Shown: positions 17,843 to 25,003 of the stretch, piece after piece
Position numbering within the stretch: position 1 is the stretch's first letter
How the letters are laid out: each line of letters starts with the position of its first letter
Assembly (NCBI RefSeq): GCF_000720485.1
Contig: NZ_JOAX01000026.1
Location: forward strand, 124,001-188,000
DNA: 64,000 nt
Direction: 5' to 3'
From: Streptomyces ochraceiscleroticus
GTDB taxonomy: Bacteria; Actinomycetota; Actinomycetes; Streptomycetales; Streptomycetaceae
Translations under genes and position numbers: made by a program
Notes under the pieces: model-generated
What the model was told of the DNA's origin: nothing
The model's database searches: none
What the model saw: the letters and a program-made list of their open reading frames with translations, nothing else

Positions 17843-18605
17843 TGCCGCCGGAGTTCAGGGCCTTGAGCGCGTCAACCGCGCTGGTCAGCGTGGTGATGGG
17901 GATCAGCCGCATGTCCTTCGCGAGGTTGGCGCGGGCGTCGGAGCACTCGGCGCGCGGCACGAGGAAGTACTTCGCGCCCTCGCGGTGCGCGGCCTGCGTC
18001 TTCAGCGCCACGCCGCCGACCGGGCCGACCTTGCCGTCGGCGGTGATCGTGCCGGTACCGGCGATGGACCGGCCGCCGGTCAGGTCGTGGCCCGCGCCGT
18101 CCCCGTCGATCGTGTCGATGATCCCCAGCGTGAACATCAGGCCGGCGCTCGGGCCGCCCACGTCCGCCAGCTTCAGGTCGACCCGTACGTCCTTCGGAGA
18201 GCGGTGCAGGTACCGCAGGGCTGCCTCGACCGCCGCGTCCTGCGACTGCTTCATCTGCGCGGCGTTGTGCTTCGCGACCTCTTCGGTGCTGTCGCCGACC
18301 GGGTAGACCGCGTCGCGCGGCATCACGGCCTCGTCGCGGCGGAACCAGCCCTTGAGCACGTCCGGCAGGTGCGCCGAGACTTGGGGGCCGGTGGCGACGA
18401 TGGCCGTCATCCGCAGCTCGCCGCTGGTCTTCCGGGCCTTGGCGCCGTGCACGGTGATGACCGGCTCGCCCTTGTGCTTGCCGAGCACGTTCGCGGCCGG
18501 CCCCGGGTAGGCGACCGAGAACGGCAGCGGTACGAAGGCGGCGACGGCGAGGAGCGCGATGACGAGGGCGGAGCAGACCGCCAGGGCGCGGGCGCGAGAA
18601 GACAC
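17826..18605 (-). CDS. Secreted/membrane-anchored Lon-like protease domain protein without PDZ domain
   Basis: 259 residues. An N-terminal hydrophobic helix (about 8-28) then a Lon (S16) proteolytic domain: DVGGPSAGLMFTLGIIDTI with Ser153 as nucleophile and Lys202 in GGVALKTQAAHREGAKYFLV as the partner of the Ser-Lys dyad. Related actinobacterial and YlbL-type proteins usually carry a PDZ domain between the helix and the Lon domain; I see none in residues 40-130. The protein ends VPGC, with a C-terminal cysteine. GTG start at 18605, with GGCGGG directly upstream. Substrate unknown. It is followed 23 bases upstream on the same strand by the IclR gene. Confidence 0.82.
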   Translation of the reverse strand: MSSRARALAVCSALVIALLAVAAFVPLPFSVAYPGPAANVLGKHKGEPVITVHGAKARKTSGELRMTAIVATGPQVSAHLPDVLKGWFRRDEAVMPRDAVYPVGDSTEEVAKHNAAQMKQSQDAAVEAALRYLHRSPKDVRVDLKLADVGGPSAGLMFTLGIIDTIDGDGAGHDLTGGRSIAGTGTITADGKVGPVGGVALKTQAAHREGAKYFLVPRAECSDARANLAKDMRLIPITTLTSAVDALKALNSGGKVPGC

Positions 18606-18628
18606 CCCGCCACCCTAGATGACCACCG

Positions 18629-19270
18629 TCACCGCAGTGCCTCCGCCACCTCCTTGGCCGCCTCGACGACGCGGGCGCCGACCCGTTCCGGTACGACGTC
18701 GGCGAGGAGCACCACGCCGACGCTGCCCTCGATGCCGCTGACCCCGAGCAGCGGCGCCGCGGCGCCGCTCGCGCCGGCCTCCAGCTCGCCGTGGGTCAGC
18801 GCGAGCCCGTCGCCTTCCGTGCAGCCCTGCCGGGCGGCCAGGATGGCCCGGCCCGCGGCCCCGCGGTCCAGCGGGTGCCGGAACCCGGCACGGTAGGCGA
18901 CGTGGTAGTCCGTCCAGGTCGGTTCGACGACGGCGACGGCCAGCGCTTCCGTACCGTCGACGAGCGTGAGGTGGGCCGTGGCACCGAGGTCCTCGGCCAG
19001 CGAGCGCAGCGCGGGCAGCGCGGCCTCGCGGACCAGGGGGTGCACCTGGCGGCCCAGGCGCAGCACGCCCAGCCCCACCCTGGCCCGGCCGCCGATGTCG
19101 CGGCGGACCAGCGCGTGCTGTTCCAGGGTGGCCAGCAGCCGGTAGACGACGGTCCTGTTGACGCCGAGCTTGTTGGAGAGCTCGGTAACGGTCAGGCCGT
19201 GATCGGTATCGGCGAGCAGCTTGAGGACACGCAGTCCTCGGTCGAGCGTCTGGGAGGTCTCCGCGGTCAC
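18629..19270 (-). CDS. IclR family transcriptional regulator
   Basis: 213 residues. N-terminal winged HTH (LDRGLRVLKLLADTDHGLTV, TELSNKLGVNRTVVYRLLAT, LEQHALVRRD) followed by a C-terminal IclR effector domain (LAEDLGATAHLTLVDGTEAL, AAGRAILAA, GVSGIEGSVGVVL). IclR proteins are tetramers that bind small aromatic or carboxylic metabolites. The GTG at 19270 has GAGGAGG about nine bases upstream; the longer frame before it is not conserved in composition. No adjacent catabolic gene suggests a target. Confidence 0.9.
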   Translation of the reverse strand: MTAETSQTLDRGLRVLKLLADTDHGLTVTELSNKLGVNRTVVYRLLATLEQHALVRRDIGGRARVGLGVLRLGRQVHPLVREAALPALRSLAEDLGATAHLTLVDGTEALAVAVVEPTWTDYHVAYRAGFRHPLDRGAAGRAILAARQGCTEGDGLALTHGELEAGASGAAAPLLGVSGIEGSVGVVLLADVVPERVGARVVEAAKEVAEALR

Positions 19271-19515
19271 GACGCCCCCTCCTCGGGTGAGTGGCGGCTC
19301 TAGGGGGAGGTCGCGCTGCCGGTCCCACGGCAGCGCTGACGAGGCCGCCGGTTCGGCACCGGCTGCGCTCCGCGGCGGCGCTGCCACGGGGCGTGTTCGT
19401 GACGGGGACAGTAGCGATCCAGTCCGGTCAGCGGAAGAGTCCGTCCAGAATCCGGTCTTAGCTGACCGCTCTATCCGCATTGGTCCCGGCGTGACGACAC
19501 CCAATGCCACGGAGA

Positions 19516-19547
19516 AGAGGGCGATCCCCGTCTCGGGGCCGCCCTCT
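19516..19547 (-). terminator. Hairpin after the helicase gene
   Basis: Outer arms AGAGGGCG (19516-19523) and 19540-19547, inner arms CCCCG/CGGGG (19526-19530, 19534-19538), with a one- to two-base internal irregularity and loop TCT. It lies 19 bases beyond the minus-strand stop at 19566. Confidence 0.7.
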
Positions 19548-19565
19548 CCTGTACTTCTCGGACGC

Positions 19566-21362
19566 TCACCGCATCCGCGTGGCCCACTCCTGGACCTTCT
19601 TGATCCGCTCCCGGATCTGCCCGGCGGTGGCCTCCGCGCTCGGCGGTCCGCCGCACACCCGGCGCAGCTCGTTGTGGATCACCCCGTGCGGCTTACCGCT
19701 CTGGTGCACATACGCGCTGACCAGCGTGTTGAGCTGCTTCCGCAGCTCCAGCAGCTCCTTGTGGGTGACCACGGGACGCCGCTCGGCCGGCAGCTCCAGC
19801 AGGTCCGCCTCCTCGGCGGGCCGCTTCTTGCTGTGCGCGATCTGCCGGGCCTGCCGCTTCTGCAGCAGCATCTGCACCTGGTCCGGCTCCAGCAGCCCGG
19901 GGATGCCGAGGTAGTCCTGCTCCTCTTCGCTCCCCGCGTGCGCCTGCATGCCGAACTCGGCGCTGTTGTAGAGCACCCGGTCGAAGACCGCGTCGGACTC
20001 CAGCGCCTCGAAGGAGAACTGCTCCTGCTCGCCGGTGTCCTCGTCCTGCTCCTTGTTCGCCTCGTCCATCTCCTGCTCGGACTCGGCGTACGGGTCTTCC
20101 TCGCCGTCCTTCTTCGGCTTGTCGAGCACGTGGTCGCGCTCGACCTCCATCTCGTTGGCGAAGCCGAGCAGCATGGGCACGGTCGGCAGGAAGACCGAGG
20201 CCGTCTCGCCGCGCCGCCGCGACCGCACGAAACGGCCCACGGCCTGCGCGAAGAACAGCGGTGTGGAGATCGTCGTGGCGTACACGCCGACCGCAAGCCG
20301 CGGCACGTCGACGCCCTCCGACACCATCCGGACCGCGACCATCCACCGGTCGTCGGAGTGCGAGAAGTCGTCGATGCGCTTCGATGCGCCGGTGTCGTCG
20401 GAGAGGACGAGCGTCGCCTTGTGGCCCGTTATCTCCCGGATCAGCTTCGCGTACGCGCGCGCCTGCTCCTGGTCGGAAGCGATCACGAGCGCGCCCGCGT
20501 CCGGAATGGACTTCCGTACCTCCGACAGCCGCTGGTCCGCGGCGCGGAGCACGTTCGGCATCCACTCGCCGCGCGGGTCCAGCGCGGTGCGCCACGCCTG
20601 CGACACGGCGTCCTTGGTCATCGGCTCGCCCAGCCGCGCCTCGATCTCGTCGCCGGCCTTGGTCCGCCAGCGCATGTTGCCGCTGTAGGACATGAAGATG
20701 ACGGGGCGGACGACGCCGTCGGCCAGCGCGTTCCCGTAGCCGTACGTGTAATCCGCCGAGCTGCGGCGGATGCCGTCGTTCCCCTCCTCGTACGTCACGA
20801 AGGGGATCGGGTTGGTGTCCGAGCGGAAGGGCGTACCGGTCAGCGCGAGCCGCCGGGTCGCCGGCTCGAACGCCTCCTGGCACGCCTCGCCCCAGGACCG
20901 GGAGTCACCGGCGTGGTGGATCTCGTCGAGGATGACGAGCGTCTTGCGCTGCTCGACGCGGTTGCGGTGCAGCATCGGCCGGACGCCCACGCCCGCGTAC
21001 GTCACGGCCACGCCGTGGTACTCGCGGCTCAGCGGCCCGGCGCTGTACTCCGGGTCCAGCTTGATGCCCAGCCGCGCGGCCGCCTCCGCCCACTGCTTCT
21101 TCAGGTGCTCGGTGGGCGCGACCACGGTGACCTGCTGCACGACGTGGTGGTGCAGCAGCCAGGAGGCGAGGGTGAGCGCGAAGGTGGTCTTGCCCGCGCC
21201 GGGGGTCGCGACCGCGAGGAAGTCCCGCGGCTGGGTCTCGATGTACTTGTCCATCGCACCCTGCTGCCAGGCGCGCAGCTTGTTCGCGGTACCCCAGGGG
21301 GCCCGTCCCGGGAAGGCCGGGGACAGGTGCTGGTTGTTCATGGCGCTGGTGGTAGTACTCAC
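19566..21362 (-). CDS. DEAD/DEAH-type superfamily 2 helicase (type III restriction-like ATPase domains)
   Basis: 598 residues. Walker A in VATPGAGKTTFAL (Lys58), motif II DEIHH (Asp146-Glu147), motif III-like ALTGTPFRSD, and a C-terminal helicase lobe with SEGVDVPRLAVGVYATTIST, FFAQAVGRFVRSRR. The acidic insert at about residues 420-470 (EEDPYAESEQEMDEANKEQ) is a low-complexity linker. It has no nuclease or methylase partner nearby, so it is a stand-alone DNA or RNA helicase, probably a housekeeping protein of actinomycetes; the exact role is not known to me. GTG at 21362 with GGAGA upstream; an ATG seven codons later is the alternative. Confidence 0.88.
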   Translation of the reverse strand: MSTTTSAMNNQHLSPAFPGRAPWGTANKLRAWQQGAMDKYIETQPRDFLAVATPGAGKTTFALTLASWLLHHHVVQQVTVVAPTEHLKKQWAEAAARLGIKLDPEYSAGPLSREYHGVAVTYAGVGVRPMLHRNRVEQRKTLVILDEIHHAGDSRSWGEACQEAFEPATRRLALTGTPFRSDTNPIPFVTYEEGNDGIRRSSADYTYGYGNALADGVVRPVIFMSYSGNMRWRTKAGDEIEARLGEPMTKDAVSQAWRTALDPRGEWMPNVLRAADQRLSEVRKSIPDAGALVIASDQEQARAYAKLIREITGHKATLVLSDDTGASKRIDDFSHSDDRWMVAVRMVSEGVDVPRLAVGVYATTISTPLFFAQAVGRFVRSRRRGETASVFLPTVPMLLGFANEMEVERDHVLDKPKKDGEEDPYAESEQEMDEANKEQDEDTGEQEQFSFEALESDAVFDRVLYNSAEFGMQAHAGSEEEQDYLGIPGLLEPDQVQMLLQKRQARQIAHSKKRPAEEADLLELPAERRPVVTHKELLELRKQLNTLVSAYVHQSGKPHGVIHNELRRVCGGPPSAEATAGQIRERIKKVQEWATRMR

Positions 21363-21466
21363 GGTCTCCGTCGGCTGGCTCGGCGATCGGCAACCGCGTC
21401 AGCGTACCCGTGCCGTCTCGTCCGCCGGGGAATTCGGGCCGGGCGGCGGAGCGGGTGCGACTCAGC

Positions 21467-22981
21467 TCACACCGCCGGCTCCGGTGCCGGTTCCGGTACC
21501 GGCTGCGTGTCCGGCGCGGGCCGCAGCCGGGTCGCCACGTATGCGCCGACCAGCGCGACCAGGGACATCGCGGCGAAGACGGCGGCGAAGGCGGCCGGAT
21601 GCGTGGCGACCGGATGCGCGGCGGCGGACGCACCGGCGTGCACGCCGGGTTGAGCGGTGGCGACCGCGCCGCCGCCGAAGGCGATGAAGAGGATGCCGCT
21701 GATGCCGACGAACGTGATGTTGCCCAGCGCGTCGGACACCTGGAGCGAGGCGGAGTTCCGCCCCGCGTCCTCGGGGCGCGACAGCTTGAGCAGCAGCACG
21801 CTGCCGCTGGAGATCGTCAGCCCCATCCCGAACCCGGCGATGATCCAGGCGAGCGCCACGACGCCGGCCGGAACGGTCTCGATGAGCGCCAGCGGTACGA
21901 GGGCGACGGCCAGGGCCATCAGCAGCATCCCGAGGCACATCAGCCGCTCACGGTACGGCTCCAGCCGCGGGCGGCTCTGCGCGTACGAGCCGAGCGCCCA
22001 GGTCAGCCCGCCGCCGGTGAGCGAGAGCCCCGCGAGCGTCGGGCTCAGCCCCCGCTGGGTCACCAGCATCAGCGGCACGAAGCTCTCCGCGGCGAGCAGC
22101 GCGCCGGCCGCGAGCCCGCGGATGAGGACGACGGAGGGCAGCCCGCGCGCGGCCCGGAACGTGCCCTTGGGGAGCAGCCGCAGGACGGACGGCACGAGGA
22201 GGGCCAGCCCGGCGGCCGCGGGCAGCAGCGCGAGCGGGCGCAGGTCCTGCCCGGCGTACTGGAGCAGCCCGGCACCGGCGGCGACGGCGAGGGCGAGGAG
22301 GATGCGGCGGCGGTCCAGCGGCGCGGCGCCATCCGCCGTGCGGGGCAGCTTGCGCAACGCCGGAAGCATGACGGCGAGCGGCAGCAGCACCAGCACCGGT
22401 ATGGACAGGAACACCCAGCGCCATCCCACCTGCTCGGTGACCGTCCCCGAGACCACCGGCCCGACGATCACCGGCAGTACCCAGGCCGCCGAGAACGACG
22501 CGAGGACGGCCGGCCGCAGCCGCTCCGGATACGCCCGGCTCACGACCACGTACAGCGCGACGATCACCAGCCCGCCGCCCAGCCCCTGCACCGCGCGCCC
22601 CGCCACGAACGTCCACATCGTCGGCGCGGCACCCGCCAGCACCAGCCCGCCACCGAAGGTGAAGATGCCGCTGAACAGCGGCGCGAGCGGCCCGTTCCGG
22701 TCGCACCACGCACCCGACAGCGCCATCGAGAACAGGCTCGCCGTGAAGTACGCGGAGAAGGCGAACGCGTACAGCTCGATCCCGTCCAGCGCCCGCGCGG
22801 CCACCGGCATCGCCGTGTTCACCGCGCTCGCCTCGAACGCGATCAGCGAGACGACGGAGATGATGCCGAGGGTGAGGGCCCGGTAGGGACGCCCGAGCAC
22901 GCCGCCTCCGGCGGGCAAGGAGTCCGACGGCACATCCGGGGCGGCGGTGACGTCACTGTCACACGGTTCGATGGTGGTCAT
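21467..22981 (-). CDS. MFS transporter, drug:H+ antiporter-like
   Basis: 504 residues, with about 12-14 membrane helices. After a 30-residue cytoplasmic N-terminus, helix 1 carries AFEASAVNTAMPVAARAL and the loop 2-3 motif ALSGAWCDRNGPLAPL replaces the classical GxLaDrxGrr. Motif C-like GWRWVFLSIPVLVLLPLAV follows helix 5. These features resemble DHA2-type exporters. ATG at 22981. It is divergent from the hydrolase at 23098 with only 116 bases between, so the two may share a control region, but no local regulator is adjacent. The substrate cannot be deduced. Confidence 0.87.
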   Translation of the reverse strand: MTTIEPCDSDVTAAPDVPSDSLPAGGGVLGRPYRALTLGIISVVSLIAFEASAVNTAMPVAARALDGIELYAFAFSAYFTASLFSMALSGAWCDRNGPLAPLFSGIFTFGGGLVLAGAAPTMWTFVAGRAVQGLGGGLVIVALYVVVSRAYPERLRPAVLASFSAAWVLPVIVGPVVSGTVTEQVGWRWVFLSIPVLVLLPLAVMLPALRKLPRTADGAAPLDRRRILLALAVAAGAGLLQYAGQDLRPLALLPAAAGLALLVPSVLRLLPKGTFRAARGLPSVVLIRGLAAGALLAAESFVPLMLVTQRGLSPTLAGLSLTGGGLTWALGSYAQSRPRLEPYRERLMCLGMLLMALAVALVPLALIETVPAGVVALAWIIAGFGMGLTISSGSVLLLKLSRPEDAGRNSASLQVSDALGNITFVGISGILFIAFGGGAVATAQPGVHAGASAAAHPVATHPAAFAAVFAAMSLVALVGAYVATRLRPAPDTQPVPEPAPEPAV

Positions 22982-23097
22982 CCCGCCACCGTAAGGTTCT
23001 CCGACTCTCTACGCCCCTGTCATTCGCCCGAATTCCGGCTCCGCCGCTGGACCTACGACATGCCGGTACGGGCCACCCGATCCGGCACACTTCCCCC

Positions 23098-23982
23098 ATG
23101 CCTCACTACCGCTCGTACGACGGCACCGAACTGCACTACCGCGTGCTCGGCCCGGAGGAGTCCGAGTCCGCGCTTCCGCCGCTCGTCTGCCTGGCCGGCG
23201 GCCCGGCGCGGGACGCCGAATACCTCGGCGACCTGGGCGGCCTCGACGCCGCCCGCCGGCTGATCGTCCCGGACAGCCGCGGCACCGGCGACTCCCCGCC
23301 CGCCGAGGACCCCGCCGCGTACGCCTTCCCCCGCCTCGCCGAGGACCTGGAGGCCCTCCGCGCCCACCTCGGCCTGGACCGTTTCGCCCTGCTCGCCCAC
23401 AGCGCCGCGGCGGCCACCGCGCAGGCTTACGCGGCCGCCCACCCCGACCGCCTGACCCGTCTGGTCCTCGTCTGCCCCGGCTCCCGCCTCCAGGGCGAAC
23501 TCCCCGACGACGCCCGCCAGATCTTCGAGTCCCGCGCGCACGAGGACTGGTGGCCGGACGCCTCCGTCGCCGTCCAGCGCCTCGCGGAGACCGGCGACAT
23601 GGACGAGGTACGCAGCCTCCTCCTCCGCGCCGCCCCGCTGGCCTACGCCCACTGGGACGAGCCCCAGCGCGCCCACGCCGCCACCGAGGGCTCCCAGCTC
23701 AACCCCGTCCCCCGCGCCGGCTTCTGGCAGGCCGTCGACGACAGCACCCGCGAAACCCTCCTGGCGGCCCTCCACGACGTCACCTGCCCCGTCCTCGTCA
23801 TCACCGGCGACCGCGACGCCCACTCCGGCATGCGCGCCGGCGAACTGGTCGCCGCCTCCTTCCCCCACGCCCACCTTCGCCCCCTCCACCTGGTCGGCCA
23901 CTACCCCTGGGTCGACGACTCGCCCCGCTTCCGCACCCTGATCGACGGCTTCCTCCGCACCGGCGAACCCCCCACCACATGA
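23098..23982 (+). CDS. Alpha/beta hydrolase (proline iminopeptidase-like, S33 family)
   Basis: 294 residues. Nucleophile elbow ALLAHSAAAATAQAYAA (Ser in AHSAA, replacing GxSxG), oxyanion stretch LAGGPARDAEYLG near the N-terminus, acid ITGDRDAHSG and catalytic His in HLVGHYPWVDD. PDSRGTGDS is the strand-turn typical of prolyl aminopeptidase-like hydrolases. Possible substrates are N-terminal prolyl peptides or small esters; the atypical elbow advises caution. Very high GC in third codon positions, like its neighbours. ATG at 23098, divergent from the MFS gene. Confidence 0.85.
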   Translation: MPHYRSYDGTELHYRVLGPEESESALPPLVCLAGGPARDAEYLGDLGGLDAARRLIVPDSRGTGDSPPAEDPAAYAFPRLAEDLEALRAHLGLDRFALLAHSAAAATAQAYAAAHPDRLTRLVLVCPGSRLQGELPDDARQIFESRAHEDWWPDASVAVQRLAETGDMDEVRSLLLRAAPLAYAHWDEPQRAHAATEGSQLNPVPRAGFWQAVDDSTRETLLAALHDVTCPVLVITGDRDAHSGMRAGELVAASFPHAHLRPLHLVGHYPWVDDSPRFRTLIDGFLRTGEPPTT

Positions 23983-24101
23983 ACGCCGTGTTGCTGCGTA
24001 TTGCTGCGTGTTGCCCCGCATGACAACCACGTGGCACCCCGCCCGGACTCCTTGCCCCCTCCCCCACCCCCCGGCCTAGAGTCAAGACATCGCTCCACCT
24101 T

Positions 24102-24173
24102 GGCCGTGTGCCCGAGTGGCTCAGGGGCTCGCCTGCAAAGCGAGTTACGCGGGTTCAATTCCCGCCACGGCCT
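24102..24173 (+). tRNA. tRNA-Cys (anticodon GCA)
   Basis: Complete cloverleaf by eye: acceptor GGCCGTG (24102-24108) with CACGGCC (24166-24172), anticodon stem CTCGC/GCGAG around loop CTGCAAA (anticodon GCA), variable loop TTAC, T stem GCGGG/CCCGC around TTCAATT, and discriminator T at 24173, the base expected for cysteine tRNAs. No CCA is encoded. A strong terminator follows at 24195-24231. A lower-GC degenerate region lies just beyond. Confidence 0.97.
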
Positions 24174-24194
24174 CTGCTGCCTGAACAGGCAAAA

Positions 24195-24231
24195 CGAAAG
24201 GGCGGCACCCACTGCGGGTGCCGCCCTTTCG
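24195..24231 (+). terminator. Terminator of tRNA-Cys
   Basis: A 16-bp perfect stem, CGAAAGGGCGGCACCC (24195-24210) with 24216-24231, around ACTGC. It starts 22 bases after the tRNA. Confidence 0.9.
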
Positions 24232-24240
24232 TACGCCCGT

Positions 24241-24498
24241 CTCAGTTACCTGAATTTTGGGACCGCCATCGGCGCGCTAGTAGCTGCCAAGGCAGCACGC
24301 AATCAGGTCCCTGACCAAGGACGACACGCAGTCGCCACCATCACCAACGCTCACAAAGCAAGGGAAAGAGACACCGAGCAATACTCGGCACTCCTTGATG
24401 AGGCGCGGGAACGTCGACTGCAGATGCTTCAGCTACGCGCCGCGTTCGCCGAAGAGGCGGCGAACGTCCTCTCCTCCCCAGCCACGCGCGAGAGCTGA
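24241..24498 (+). pseudogene. Start-less ORF remnant with atypical codon use, downstream of tRNA-Cys
   Basis: The frame ending at the TGA 24496-24498 reads a helical, charged protein (AHKARERDTEQYSALLDEAR, then ERRLQMLQLRAAFAEEAANV) but has no ATG, GTG or TTG in its first 50 codons. Its codons include GTA, CTA, CTT, AGG, AGA, AAA and GCA, which the neighbouring genes almost never use, so the DNA is probably foreign. The position just after a tRNA terminator is a usual landing site for integrative elements. I recognise no family. It may be the tail of a gene lost with an excised element, or non-coding DNA. Confidence 0.4.
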
Positions 24499-24517
24499 GG
24501 AGAAGCCCGGGACAGCT

Positions 24518-24631
24518 GTGAGGAATCGACGTCCGGACGTAGCCGAGAGCTTTGATGCCGCGTGGGCCACCGCGCGGCCGGTCAGGGAGCGCCACTATCT
24601 GGAGCAGCGGACGGCACCGTATCTGGGATGA
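24518..24631 (+). CDS. Possible short ORF, 37 aa, in the tRNA-downstream island
   Basis: Starts at a GTG 19 bases after the remnant above and encodes a charged peptide containing VAESFDAAWATARPVRERHY. GAGGAG lies about 20 bases upstream, too far for a good ribosome site. It may be a fragment of the same lost gene. Weak support. Confidence 0.22.
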   Translation: MRNRRPDVAESFDAAWATARPVRERHYLEQRTAPYLG

Positions 24632-24713
24632 CCAGAGGTGTTCGGACATGATCGGCGGCGGGACGCGGTACCCACCGGTTGGATGTTCTGTTGCCGGTGG
24701 GAAGGAGTCCGCG

Positions 24714-24932
24714 ATGGGTGAGACGTATGGGCCCGGTGGGTCCAGCAGTGATGCCGTTGAGGGTGTTGACGAGGACGATCTGGAGAGGCCGGAGAAGGAT
24801 CGGCGGGAGGTGGAGGTCGCCCAGGAGGCCATCGGGGAGGATCCCCGTCATCCGGCGGTCCACGAGGCCGCCGAGCCCGACGAGCCCACCAAGCTCGCCA
24901 AGCCCGCCGAAGGCGAGGCGGAGGCCGGTTAG
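24714..24932 (+). CDS. Small acidic hypothetical protein, 72 aa
   Basis: Begins MGETYGPGGSSSDAVEGVDE and continues with a highly charged, Glu-rich sequence ending PTKLAKPAEGEAEAG. Strongly acidic, probably disordered, no membrane segment. GGAAGGAG sits six bases before the ATG at 24714, an excellent ribosome site. An inverted repeat CCCACCGG...CCGGTGGG (24671-24678, 24694-24701) immediately precedes that site and could fold over it. Function unknown. Converges on the xanthine dehydrogenase-like operon, with 71 bases between. Confidence 0.6.
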   Translation: MGETYGPGGSSSDAVEGVDEDDLERPEKDRREVEVAQEAIGEDPRHPAVHEAAEPDEPTKLAKPAEGEAEAG

Positions 24933-25003
24933 GCGCTCCGCCTCGGGGTGACCACGCTCAGGTCCGCGCTCAGGCCCGCGGTCTGGTCCGCGCTCGGGTC
25001 CGC

